Source: Sipunculus nudus (lineage: Eukaryota; Annelida; Sipuncula; Golfingiida; Sipunculidae). Taken from it: a stretch of DNA of 64,000 bases. Made by a program: the position numbers and the translations under genes. Below the pieces are notes generated by a model. The model was not told the origin of the DNA. It ran no database searches and saw nothing but the letters and a program-made list of their open reading frames with translations. Below, one piece after another: positions 52,548 through 64,000 of this stretch (position 1 is the stretch's first letter; each line of letters starts with the position of its first letter). The stretch lies in the NCBI GenBank assembly GCA_026874595.1, contig CM049315.1, forward strand, positions 18,249,664-18,313,663, in the 5' to 3' direction.

Positions 52548-53376
52548 TGTTACGAATTTTATGTTACGGAACCTAATATAAACAGATCACGTATGAGTGA
52601 TGAACACAAATTCTGTAACGGAGTTAAAAAAAAATCAGATTCTGTGACACTAGGCAGCCTGAAATGTCTAGGGGAATGAATAAAGAAGTCAGTGGTTTTT
52701 TGTTAACAAATAACTATAATTTATTCTTAAAACAACCCTAACAATACAAAACACTAAATCAATACAATAATACAGTAAAACAGCGGTATAGCAACAAGTC
52801 AATACAATCACATAGAAAAATAATGTGCACAGTACCTTGATACCAACATCGTCACAAGGATAAGTTCTTTAAATGTATACTCTCGGAGAATGACAGTCCA
52901 ATGTAAAGCTCTCGTAACAATCCAGAAAGTAAACTGAAGTCCAAATGCATAAAATCCAGGAGAAAGTCTTTGAAAATCTATAATTGCCGCATTCGTCGGA
53001 TAAGGTCCTAGAAACTGACACACGCGTCTGCATCCGCTGGAATCTGCTCTGCTGCTCTCTCTGCCTGGTTCTAAAGCACAGCCCCTTTATATACCTTCAC
53101 ACCTCAAGCCGAGAATTTTCCACTTCTCGAACAGTCTTACGGGTCCTACACAATACAGTAAGCACGCGTTTCAGGAATTCTCTAGAAAAACAGCTCTGTG
53201 TATCTCCACATACCAGGCTCATCACGTGACCTCGACCAGGCGTGATAACCCAAGGCCAACATGACAACGAGAGCTCAACCAGCACGGATTAAACATAGAA
53301 TGTAACATACGGCCCGGCGAGGGTGTCACAACACGAGTTACGCCCGTGTCACATAATAAAATGAGCACCTGTAACA
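52548..53376 (-). mobile_element. Long terminal repeat of a Ty3/gypsy-like element, 829 bp
   Basis: On the minus strand it begins TGTTACAGGTGCTC at 53376 after the purine tract AGGAGGGGAAG and ends TTCGTAACA at 52548. It contains TATATAAAG (complement 53085-53093) for initiation and AATAAA (complement 52720-52725), the normal parts of an LTR promoter/terminator. Confidence 0.7.
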
Positions 53377-53508
53377 CTTCCCCTCCTAAAAGAAAAAAGA
53401 AAGTTTTTCACGGAAAACGTTCTTTTTGCGATCACAATCACTAAATTTTTACAACATCTCAAAATCATCTTATTTACAACATAATATAAACATCCTGTTT
53501 ACAACATT

Positions 53509-54610
53509 TCATAAACATCTCGATAAGCAATCAGCAAGTACATTGTCTTTCCCTTTAATGTGTATGATATCAAGATTGTAATCCTGTAAGAACAACCTCC
53601 GTCTCAACAATCTTTGATTTTTACACTCCAACTTGTTCATAAAAATGTGGGGATTGTGATCACTGAAGATAATGATACACCTGACTGATGAAGTAACATA
53701 AACTTCAAAATGTTGCAACGCCGAAATCAAAGCCAAACATTCTTTTTCAATAGTGGAGTCGTTTTTCTGGTTTGCATTAAACTTTCTTGAGAAATAACAA
53801 ATTGGATGATCTATGCTATCATTGCCTTTTTGTAACAACACAGCACCAGCAACAGTATCACTAGCAACCACAGCTAACTTAAAAGGTACAGAAATGTCTG
53901 GAGCTGCTAAAACTGGTGAACTGTGCAGAATTGCTTTCAAATTCTGAAATGCACTTTCACACTGAACATTCCATACAAACTTTTGTTTCTTCTCTAACAA
54001 ATTAGTCAAAGGTTCAGCTACAGCAGAAAAATTTGGACAAAACTTCCTGTAGTATCTAACCATACCAAAAAAAAAGGCATTATTTGCTATTTGTTTTCTG
54101 GTCTAGGAAATGCAGAAATAGCACTTATCTTAGCATCAACAGGTTTTATCTGACACTGCCCTACAATATGACCCAAAAATGTCACCTGTGCATGACAAAA
54201 CTCAGATTTTACTAAGTTGACGGTCAGACGTGCTTCACTGAGTCTTTTGAAGAGGTCGCGAAGAATTTGCAGATGTTTCTCCCAGGTGTCGCTGCACACG
54301 ATGAGGTCATCAATATATGCGTCGCAGCCCTGAATGTCCCTGACAACCATATGGATGAGGCGCTGGAACGTGGCATGCGAGTTCTTCATGCCAAACGGCA
54401 TAACTTTATACTGGTACAGTCCTTGCGGCGTCACAAATGCGGACACTTCTTTCGCTCGTTCTGTCAGCGGAACTTGCCATAATCCTTTAACAAGTCAAAC
54501 TTGGAGACAAATCTGGAGCTACCGACTCTATCAATACAATCATCGATCCTCGGAATCGGGAACGTGCCAGTCTTGGTGACAGAGTTCAGTTTTCGATGAG
54601 CATGAGACAG
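53509..54610 (-). pseudogene. Ty3/gypsy reverse transcriptase-RNase H, frameshifted remnant
   Basis: Minus strand. 54610-54450 carries the RT start (KLNSVTKTGTFPIPRIDD... then FDLLK). 54446-54087 is RT core with QYKVMPFGMKNSHATFQRL and the catalytic YIDDLI. 54063-53509 is the RT connection and RNase H (RYYRKFCPNFS, FSDHNP, HIKGKDNVLADCLSR), ending in a stop. At least two frame breaks: one near 54460-54475 and one near 54065-54090 with an in-frame stop beside a T-run. No gag or protease is seen, and no integrase lies between RNase H and the polypurine tract. It cannot be active as it stands. Left end lost at about 54610. Confidence 0.85.
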
Positions 54611-54619
54611 AGTCTGGGT

Positions 54620-55110
54620 TAATATATTAGCAGATAATCTGGAGCTAGTCCGTTAATAGACCTGTAACAGGTCGAGGAATAATTTTTTTCCCATTTTTTT
54701 TATCATGTTTATAAATCTTCAGTGATCATTTTATAATTCATGTACTGGCACCTTCTGTGGGGTGCAAATAGTTTACTTTCTTTCTCTAGGGGGCCCCACT
54801 ATCACTTAGGGGTAGAGAATACATGAGAATCCTCATAATTACTTGAACTGACCATGGCAGCAATAGGGTGGCTGGACACAGGGTGAACAGTGCAATAGTA
54901 TATGGGTTGCTTTTACTTGGTGTATATTTATGTAACATTAGAATATAACAAAATTATAGGAACCTACGCAGGTCTAGTCCGTTAATCATTTCATAAAATG
55001 TGTATTGTATACATAGCCAGCTCTCTCCTTATTTTTATACTTGACCATTATAGCTCTTTTAACATATCATGTTTATGTGTTCCTGTCAGAAAAAGCGAAT
55101 TCAGAGAGCT
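54620..55110. other. Flank of the retroelement, nothing recognised
   Basis: CTAGTCCGTTAAT occurs at about 54645 and again at about 54976, possibly borders of an insertion, but ends are unclear. Confidence 0.35.
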
Positions 55111-55111
55111 A

Positions 55112-55235
55112 CCGACGGATTACTAATTCGTGGCCACGAATTGGTAATTCGTGCACATGGATTAGTAATTCCTGGCCACGAATAAGTAATTCGTGCGCAA
55201 GGATTAGTAATTCGTTCGCACGAATTAATAAATAT
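55112..55235. repeat. 21-bp tandem repeat with palindromic core
   Basis: Units such as TAATTCGTGGCCACGAATTGG, 21 bases, about six copies, alternating GGCCACGAA and GCACATGGA variants. CGTGGCCACG and GAATTNGTAATTC make the array strongly self-complementary. Confidence 0.8.
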
Positions 55236-57098
55236 TTTTCACCATGTCGCCTCCCGGGCTCCGTAGATAAGGATGCATGGGGCCCCTGGGTTTTTTTCAT
55301 TAGAGCATGTTCAGCATAACATGGCACGTTAATTTAATCCATTGAAATTAAGCGAAATTACAAATTCATTAAAAAAGACGTCTCCTTGATATTCATTAAG
55401 ATGTCGAAACTAGTGCATTATTTGGGGTAGGGGCAGCCTCGAGTATTATGCTACACTTTTGCTGAACTGCTTGGACAGTTGCTGGCCTTTATGTGAAGAT
55501 CTAATGATGGCAACACGAAGTCCGTAAACGTGTGTTTTCTGATCGGCATTATGAATTAAATGAATTCGATTAATGATTTTTTTAAAGAAAAGTTTCCGTA
55601 TCAAGCAAAAACTTGAAAACCCCAGTATCTGGACTTTGGAGTAATTTTCTCTAACATTCGTTTTGTCGTCTCTCTACCCCTTCTACTTGGCACTTTTACC
55701 CTAAAAAAATAAAATTTAAAGATATATACTGAAAATCGGATCACGTTTGATCACGCTCACGGAAAGTAATTATGCTCCTTATACCCGGTATAGCGTGTAA
55801 TGCATGAACCCGATATGTCCCCGGACCCCAGGAAACAATTTCCTATTTCTTCATAATTTATAATAAATCGGAATTATACAAAGGAATTTTTTTGATGACC
55901 TGCTAATGCATTATACCAGGTATATATGAATATAACAATACTATATTTACTTAATATATAATCATTACGGAAAGTTTGGTTATAATATAAATATAAAACA
56001 TTTAGAAAGACATGTAAAATAGTAAAATAGTGTACATACGATAACTAATTCACATGGATGTTCTGACCAAATCTGAGGTTCATAACACGTATATACTAAA
56101 GATATAACGAAACATTGATCGAGTAAAAAAGTTTGACCTCGAGGTAGTTTGAGATTCTGTATTGCTATTCTGAATCGAAATGAATTATTTTTAAAAAAAT
56201 TGGCACACGCCCCTATTTTTTTCCATTTTAAGTTTTTCATTCGACATCTTTTTCAAAAGATGTACAGCTTAATTCAGTTTGAACACTGGCTTTTCCACAT
56301 TATGTCAATATCTAAATTACAGTGAACACGAAGCAAACACCTCTTGATTTGCAAGGGTAATCAGGTAACATTAGCGTTACCGCAAGGGTATTACATATTT
56401 GGTCTGTCAGGTGTAAACTAAAACCATGCTTCTTAGTACATATCGAGGAAATGTAACAGAGGTGAGGTGTGTTCCTTCGTGTTCGCGAATTATTATTATT
56501 ATCTACAAACTACCTTAGACGGAAGTATTTTGCACACCATAACATCAATAATATTTCAGCACTAAAGTCCTAGTTGTCCAACAGACATCGCAATGCTGAC
56601 ATTCGGCATCCTCCGTCCTCTTAAATATCGGGGGCCCCTGGCTGCAGCCCAGTCGGCCACCCCCTTAATCCGCCCCTTGATAAGTTACAAATGCGCTCGA
56701 AAATATGCTAATTGTTTGTTTGGAATAATATCATGAGCTAATGCATTAAATTCAGTGGCGGATCAAGAGTGGGCGCCCGCGGCGTTGACCTGAAAAATCT
56801 CTTATTTTATCTCTTTCTTTTCCCATTTATTCGTAATTGATTTTTATTTTTCAGATTTCGTTTTTTATTCCCTAGCAATTAGATTATCCTAAGTGTTTTA
56901 CTTTACAAGAAATACGTTGATTTTAATGAACAGCGTTTTGATTTACTCCATATAAAGGTAGCATCCAAATATTTCTCTGGCGAGGGAAGGAGCCTTTCCG
57001 TTATCATACTCTCCTGGGTCATAACACCGAGGAACCCCCCCCCCCCCCTCCCCACCCCGGTTTAAGCTTCTTGTAAGCTTCTTTAATTTACTTTGAAT
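55236..57098. other. Gene-poor DNA with hAT-like ends
   Basis: No gene recognised. CTTAATCCGCCCCTTG near 56665-56680 and CAGTGGCGGATCAAGAG at 56754 are isolated hAT/MITE-like termini without matching partners. A C-tract lies near 57035. Confidence 0.4.
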
Positions 57099-57371
57099 TC
57101 ATTTTATACCATAGTAAAGATTAGGTTCTACATGTGACCGCTGGAAACCGCAAAGGCCGTATATATTACACTGTTTAAGAAGAATATATGGTCTGAGTTT
57201 GTCGTATATGACTTCTTTCCTGCATGCATGGTTCGTAAATCTTGGTCCAATACAAGCATCATAATTACTTTTCGCAATTTTTTTCTGATGATCCTTCTCG
57301 CATACCGAAAAAATCCTACAGAGCGCTGTTGTCTCACCGCTCCCCGATGCACTATATATTAATAGAAGCAC
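57099..57371 (-). CDS. Possible exon of an unknown gene (low confidence)
   Basis: Open for 90 codons with 7 cysteines, including CEKDHQKK, ACIGPRF, ACRKEV and LCGF. The Cys spacing and mixed composition look more protein-like than the surrounding AT-rich DNA, and GCGGTGAGACAACAGCGCTC could follow an acceptor-like AG. I do not recognise the family and cannot place splice sites. It may be chance. Confidence 0.2.
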   Translation of the reverse strand: MLLLIYSASGSGETTALCRIFSVCEKDHQKKIAKSNYDACIGPRFTNHACRKEVIYDKLRPYILLKQCNIYGLCGFQRSHVEPNLYYGIK

Positions 57372-57479
57372 GAAAAGTCACTCTGCATATAACGTGCCGG
57401 TTTCTAAGGTTTTAGTCTCGCAGATCTTCTGGTAACTTCACCTTTGATGCATATAGCGTTACGGTATCCACCTTGTTAA

Positions 57480-58600
57480 AAATTCCAACCAAAGACATAA
57501 TTAAATTGTTAGGACATGGTCTTCCATTCAAAGGGGTTATGATAAGTAGCCGTATCAATTTACATCGCAGTAATTGTTTCACATCTTATTTTACGGTCAA
57601 CGTGGTCATTATCTAGATTTAAATTACATATACTCAAGGTATATCTTCAAGATGTTAATGAATACTTAACTTGGGGATGCACTATACCTCCTTTAATAAA
57701 TGTTCTCTGAAGAATGCTGTCATTTCTGCCAAAGCATCAGCATATCGATTTGAGCTAATAGATTATTGATCAAACATTTTTTTTCTAAGTGCTGAATATA
57801 GGCTGCATTTCCATCAATTTGATTCCCGGCCTTACTTCAATTAAAACTGATACAGACAGGTTTCTTTCGTCGGAGTCTACAAAACCTTTCTTCCCAAACG
57901 CCATCAAAAGGAACGCCAAAGATCAGCTCCTTTTCGATTGGCGAATATACTATTTTGGAAAGTACTGAATAAATGGCAAGCAACAAGAAAAGTTATTTCG
58001 GAAACACTGCCAGTCTTAATTTCTAGTGCATGGTCTGCAGTCCTCACGTCACTGGCGGTTTCCAGGCAACCGTGATATCAGGTTGGGCTCAATAACATTC
58101 GTAAGGTATCCCGGTGAGACTTTCATTGGCGACATGGCTGTGCAGTTGGCAAAGTCGAACTTAGTAAGTTGTTAAAAGTTGGGTCAGTACAGGGTTATCA
58201 TGGTTAATTTTGTTGGGTGGCAGACATTTTGTAAATATTTGTTAAAGTCGCGAAATGTCGCTCAATAAAATGTTCAAGGGTACATGGGGTTGTGGAATAT
58301 CACCACACACATACATTTACTCTCCTAAAGTATTGATGTGTTGCAGTACCTTGGTCGGTTCTGAAACTTTTGTATCTTCATTAAATTGTAACATGCTTTT
58401 CAGACAAAGAGATTTCTTGAGTAGGCCGGGGAATGTACTAAGAATAATAAGCCAGTCGTATGGATTTACATCGCCATAATTGTTTCACGTTTTACTTTAC
58501 GGTCAGCGCGGTATATGCACAGTCTCAGATTATTTATATACTAAGAATAACAAAGATTACATATTTTCTTTGATCATACCTGCCAATTCTGCCTGTACAA
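57480..58600. repeat. Pair of diverged direct repeats
   Basis: 57540-57600 (AGCCGTATCAATTTACATCG, CAGTAATTGTTTCACAT, TTTTACGGTCA) recurs at about 58451-58505 (AGTCGTATGGATTTACATCG, CATAATTGTTTCACGT, TTTACGGTCA). The order is the same and the offset is about 905 bases. Nature unknown. Confidence 0.5.
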
Positions 58601-59514
58601 CCATTTTCACACCAAGGGACACTATCAGTTTTTTTCTGTCTTCAAATATATCATCCAGGGTTCTCAATAAAAAAAAACAACCAACGGACGGGCTTGAATT
58701 TTCTTCAATTAAGCGTACTTTGCACCATGTCATTTTTGTTTGTATCATGTTTAAGTGGCGGCAATCCCTTTTGAAAAAAAAAGAACAACTTTGAAGGAAT
58801 GGCGAACCCTGTTATCGCTTCGAGTCAATATATTAATCCCTCTTATCGAACTCAAAACATAAATGTTTCTTACGGAGTTGATACGGTATTGTTTATCCGG
58901 GTGTCAGAAGAAGACGGATTGTTTTACAGCAAAACGAAAGGGCCGATTTGACTGTCGCATAAAGACCCCTCGTGAGAGTGAAACTGTTTTCTGTTAAACT
59001 GCTACCTTTTCTATGATGACCTGTGTTGTCAACAATATATTATTGTAACAAGGACCTATTGCAATGAGGTATACTATAGTTCGAACAATTTTCGAATAAT
59101 GGACATTTAATGCTTTATGACGAAACTAAGATCAAAACATGCATGTTGCTGTAACAACTCATATAGCTTAACAAATAAAAAATATAAAAAGACTTCACGA
59201 ACTGATCAATAGAAATACATAAATAGAAACTACACGAATAGCATGCAATAAAATCTTTGACAGGCATCAAATTTAATCCTTGGCATAAACCTTAGAAGGT
59301 AAGATAGAAATTGTGTGTCTTTGCTGGCGAATGTAAGCTTTTGTGTCTATTGTAATGATTTTTCTTAACTCTTTCATCTTAAACCTTTGGTTGTGCCAAT
59401 AATGAAAAAAGATATATAAAAAAAGCTTGTATTCTGTTAGAAACATAACAAGACACTGTCTGGTGACGATGACGCCTGATTTGTAAAATGACATGAACCA
59501 AGTGCAGAAAAGAT
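58601..59514. other. Gene-poor DNA before the satellite
   Basis: No gene, RNA gene or bounded repeat recognised. Confidence 0.4.
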
Positions 59515-62500
59515 CTGATGACGATAACGCCTGACCTGAACAGTGTAATCACCAGGTGGATACAGGATCTGATGACGATGACGCCTGATCTGAACAGTGT
59601 CATCACCAGGTTGATACAGGATCTAATGACGAAGACGACTGATCTGTACAGTGTCATCACCAGGTTGATACAGGATCTGATTACGATGACGCCTGATCTG
59701 AACAGTGTCATGACCAGGTAAATACAGGATTGGATGACGATAACGCCTGACCTGAACAGTGTCATCACCAAATGGATACAGGATCTGATGACAATGACGC
59801 CAGACCTGAACAGTGTCATCACCAGGTGGATACAGGATCTGATGACGATGACGCAAGACCTGAACAGTGAAATCTACAGGTAAATAAAGGATTGGATGAC
59901 GATAACGCCTGACCTGAACAGTGTAATCACCAGGTGGATACAGGATCTGATGACGATGACGCCTGATCTGAACAGTGTCATCACCAGGTGGATACAGGAT
60001 CTAATGACGAAGACGTCTGATCTGAACAGTGTCATCACCAGGTTGATACAGGATCTAATGACGAAGACGCCTGATCTGTACAGTGTCATTACCAGGTGGA
60101 TACAGGAACTAATGACGGAGACGCCTGATCTGTACAGTGTCATCACCAGGTGGATACAGGATCTGATGACGATGACGCCTGATATGAACAGTGTCATCAC
60201 CTGTTGGATAGAAGATCTGATGAAAATGACGCCTGATCTGAACAGTGTCATCACCAGGTGGATACAAGATCTAATGACGATGACGCCTGAACTGAACAGT
60301 GTCATGACCAGGTAAATACAGGATTGGATGACGATGACGCCTGATCTGAGCAGTGTCATCACCAGGCAGATACAGGATCTAATGACGAAGATGCCTGATC
60401 TAAACAGTGTCATCACCAGGTGGATACAGGATCTGATTATGATGACGCCTGATATGAACAGTGCCATCGCCAGGTGGATACAGGATCTGATGACGATGAC
60501 GCCTGATCTGTACAGTGTCATCACCAGGTGGATATAGGATCTGATGACGATGTGGCCTGATCTGAACAGTGTCATCACCAGGTTGATAAGGATCTGATGA
60601 CAATGACGCCTGATCTGAACAGTGTCATCACCTGTTGGATAGAGGACCTGATGAAAATGACGCCTGATCTAAACAGTGTCATGACCAGGTGGATACAGTA
60701 TCTGATGATAATGGCGCATTATCTGAACTGTGTCATCACCTGGTGGATACAGGATCTGATGACAATTACGCCTGATATGAACAGTGCCATCACCAGGTGG
60801 ATACAGGATCTGATGACAATGACGCCTGATCTGAACAGTGTCATCACCAGGTGGATCTGATATCGATGACGCATGATCTGAACAGTGTCATAACCAGGTG
60901 GATACAGGATCTGATGACAATGACGCCTGATCTGAACAGTGTCATCACCTGTTGGATAGAGGATCTGATGACAATGACGCCTGATCTGAACAGTGTCATC
61001 ACCAGGTGGATCTGATATCGATGACGCATGATCTGAACAGTGTCATAACCAGGTGGATACAGGATCTGATGACGATGACGCCTGATCTGAACAGTGTCAT
61101 CACCAGGTGGATACATATCTGATGAAAATGACGCATTATCTGAACAGTGTCATGACCAGGTAAATACAGGATCTGATGACGATGACGCCTGATATAAACA
61201 GTGTCATCACCTGTTGGATAGAAAATCTGATGAAAATCACGCCTGATCTGAACAGTGTCATCACCAGGTGGATACAAGATCTAATGACGATGACGCCTGA
61301 ACTGAACAGTGTCATGACCAGGTAAATACAGGATTGGATGACGATGACGCCTGATCTGAACAGTGTCATCACCAGGTGGATACAAGATCTTATGACGATG
61401 ACGCCTGAACTGAACAGTGTCATGACCAGGTAAATGCAGGATTGGATGACAATGACGCCTGATCTGAACAGTGTCATCACCAGGTGGATCTGATATCGAT
61501 GACGCATGATCTGAACAGTGTCATAACCAGGTGGATACAGGATCTGATGACAATGATGCCTGATCTGAACAGTGTCATCACCTGTTGGATAAAGGATCTG
61601 ATGAAAATGCCGCCTGATCTGAACAGTGTCATCACCAGGTGGATACAGTATCTGATGATAATGGCGCATTATCTGAACTGTGTCATCACCTGGTGGATAC
61701 AGGATCTGATGACAATTACGCCTGATATGAACAGTGTCATCACCAGGTGGATACAGGATCTGATGACAATGACGCCTGATCTGAACAGTGTCATCACCAG
61801 GTGGATCTGATGACGATGACGCATGATCTGAACAGTGTCATCACCTGGTGGATACAGGATCTGATGACAATTACGCCTGATATGAACAGTGTCATCACCT
61901 GTTGGACAGAGGATCTGATGAAAATGACGCATTATCTAAACTGTGTCATCACCTGGTAGATACAGGATCTGATGACAATTACGCCTGATATGAACAGTGT
62001 CATCACCAGGTGGATACAGGATCTGATGACAATGACGCCTGATCTGAACAGTGTCATCACCAGGTGGATCTGATGACGATGACGCATGATCTGAACAGTG
62101 TCATCACCTGGTGGATACATGATCTGATGACAATTACGCCTGATATGAACAGTGTCATCACCAGGTGGATACAGGATCTGATAAAAATGACGCCTGATCT
62201 GAACAGTGTCATCACCAGGTAGATCTGATATCGATGACGCCTGATCTGAACAGTGTCATCACCTGTTGGACAGAGGATCTGATGACAATGACGCCTGATC
62301 TGAACAGTGTCATCACCAGGTGGATCTGATATCGATGACGCATGATCTGAACAGTGTCATAACCAGGTCGATACAGGATCTGATGACGATGACGCCTGAA
62401 CTGAACAGTGTCATCACCAGGTGGATACAAGATCTAATGACGATGACGCCTGAACTGAACAGTGTAATGACCAGGTAAATACAGGATTGGATGACGATGA

Positions 62501-63400
62501 CGCCTGATCTGAGCAGTGTCATCACCAGGTGGATACAGGATCTAATGACGAAGATGCCTGATCTAAACAGTGTCATCACCAGGTGGATACAGGATCTGAT
62601 TACGATGACGCCTGATATGAACAGTGCCATCACCAGGTGGATACATGATCTGATGACGATGACGCCTGATCTGTACAGTGTCATCACCAGGTGGATATAG
62701 GATCTGATGACGATGTGGCCTGATCTGAACAGTGTCATCACCAGGTTGATACAGGATCTGATGACAATGACGCCTGATCTGAACAGTGTCATCACCAGGT
62801 GGATCTGATATCGATGACGCATGATCTGAACAGTGTCATAACCAGGAGGATACAGGATCTGATGACAATGACGCCTGATATGAACAGTGTCATCACCTGT
62901 TGGATAGAGGATCTGATGAAAATGACGCATTATCTGAACTGTGTAATCACCTGGTGGATACAGGATCTGATGACAATTACGCCTGATATGAACAGTGTCA
63001 TCACCAGGTTGATACAGGATCTGATGACAATGACGCCTGATCTGAACAGTGTCATCACCAGGTGGATCTGATGACGATGACGCATGATCTGAACAGTGTC
63101 ATCACCAGGTGGATACAGGATCTGATGACGAAGACGCCTGATCTGAACAGTGTCATCACCAGGTGGATACAGGATCTGATGACGATGACGCCTGATATGA
63201 ACAGTGTCATCACCAGGTGGATACAGGATCTGATGACGATGACGCCTGATATGAACAGTGTCATCACTAGGTGGATACAGGATCTAATGACGAAGACGCC
63301 TGATCTGAACAGTGTCATCACCTGTTGGATAGAGGAACTAATGACGAAGACGCCTGATCTGAACAGTGGCGTCACCAGATTGATACAGGATATGATGACA
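59515..63400. repeat. 54-bp satellite, about 72 units
   Basis: Unit: GATGACGATGACGCCTGATC + TGAACAGTGTCATCACCAGG + TGGATACAGGATCT, 54 bases. As 54 is a multiple of 3 the array stays open in several frames on both strands (18-residue repeats MTMTPDLNSVITRWIQDL on plus, LVMTLFRSGVIVIRSCIH on minus); these are artefacts. Units lacking 7 bases (GTGGATCTGATATCGATGAC) recur about nine times and end the frames. A block at 60270-60600 recurs at about 62433-62763, an offset of 2163 bases. Confidence 0.93.
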
Positions 63401-63686
63401 ATGACACACAAACACACACAAACGGAGATGGACGCATATATCCACCTAGCGGAATCAATAAACAAACAAAAATATATAAAGAAATGAATTACAGCAAAAA
63501 GAACTAAATAAATAAACATATGTACGGAGCATCATGCACACTGTCAGTGATTATGTTATTGGTCACAGTGGCCAGTTCTGCACATCCAATCACGGCGGAT
63601 CTAAACTTTACCCCGGGCCTGCATGTTACGGACGACTCACAGCTCCCCTCTTCCGATACAAAATATTAGTTGTGACGGTGATGATG

Positions 63687-63717
<31 letters not shown>

Positions 63718-64000
63718 TATTTTCGCCCTTGTTTCATACATGTGTTTGATATCCGCTTATCACATTCCAGGAATCCGGCCGTTCTGTCTTCCCGTCTGTA
63801 GGACCCACTCAACGTGGAAGAGTACGTCACCCCCATATAACCATGGTATTTAGGCTACCGCCTATTTACACGAGACCGCACACATACATACTAGGTATTA
63901 TCTAGGTAAAGGCTGTGTTTCGTGATCACAGCTTAAATTGCGAGAAACAGGAACCATATTCAGCTGACAAAACTGAACTTCATGAACTTGAGCGAAACCT
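63401..64000. other. Right flank with (AT)n microsatellite
   Basis: CACAAACACACACAAAC at the array end and (AT)n at about 63688-63713. No gene recognised. Confidence 0.5.

Noticed and set aside
59379..63519. Long open frames on both strands (up to 234 codons) as genes
   Set aside because: They follow the 54-bp satellite exactly, occur in several frames on both strands, and break at 7-bp unit deletions. No gene-like start, domain or unique sequence.

Overview
The window is eukaryotic genomic DNA, AT-rich, with long introns and very dense repeats. It most likely comes from a mollusc, probably a bivalve. The gene content (a metazoan WAVE-complex gene and two rhodopsin-like GPCRs) only says animal. 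The bivalve suggestion rests on the style of the repeats: several non-autonomous Helitron-like families with terminal hairpins and internal tandem repeats, hAT/MITE elements, and an LTR/TRIM-like cluster. I recall these as common in bivalve genomes, so this is inference and not proof.

Left two thirds (1-41.15 kb, plus strand): the 3' part of a CYFIP (Sra-1/PIR121) orthologue. Eleven coding exons, all with AG/GT borders and matching phases, encode about 543 C-terminal residues. They correspond roughly to human CYFIP1 residues 720-1253 and end at a stop codon at 41146-41148. Earlier exons lie to the left of the window. Introns range from about 0.6 kb to 15 kb and are filled with transposons and minisatellites. 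Four Helitron-like families are named here. A starts TCCCCAGACAAAG and ends in a hairpin plus CTAG. B starts TCCGCCAAAACAAAG and ends in a hairpin plus CTAG. C starts TTTTTAGCTCAGCTGA and ends GGGTCCCTTGTT. D starts TTTTAGCCCTCAGC and ends in a hairpin plus CTAG. Family C copies sit inside other family C copies twice. A single-exon class A GPCR lies on the minus strand inside the 15-kb CYFIP intron (31641-33059).

Right third (41.15-64 kb): the CYFIP 3' flank, several MITEs and hAT-like elements with recognisable target duplications, a dimeric ~155-bp satellite, a second intronless GPCR on the minus strand (50206-51612, peptide-receptor-like), a decayed Ty3/gypsy retroelement with an 829-bp LTR next to a short TRIM-like terminal repeat that carries tRNA-like promoter boxes (52285-54610), a gene-poor stretch, and a ~3.9-kb 54-bp satellite (59.5-63.4 kb).

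The three genes have no visible functional link. CYFIP is a cytoskeletal housekeeping/neuronal regulator, and the GPCRs are independent receptors. The most unusual aspects are a Helitron terminus abutting a CYFIP splice acceptor, transposon arrays of perfect nuclear-receptor DR1 motifs, duplicated splice signals around three CYFIP exons, and the LTR/TRIM arrangement with a tRNA-like core in its terminal repeat.
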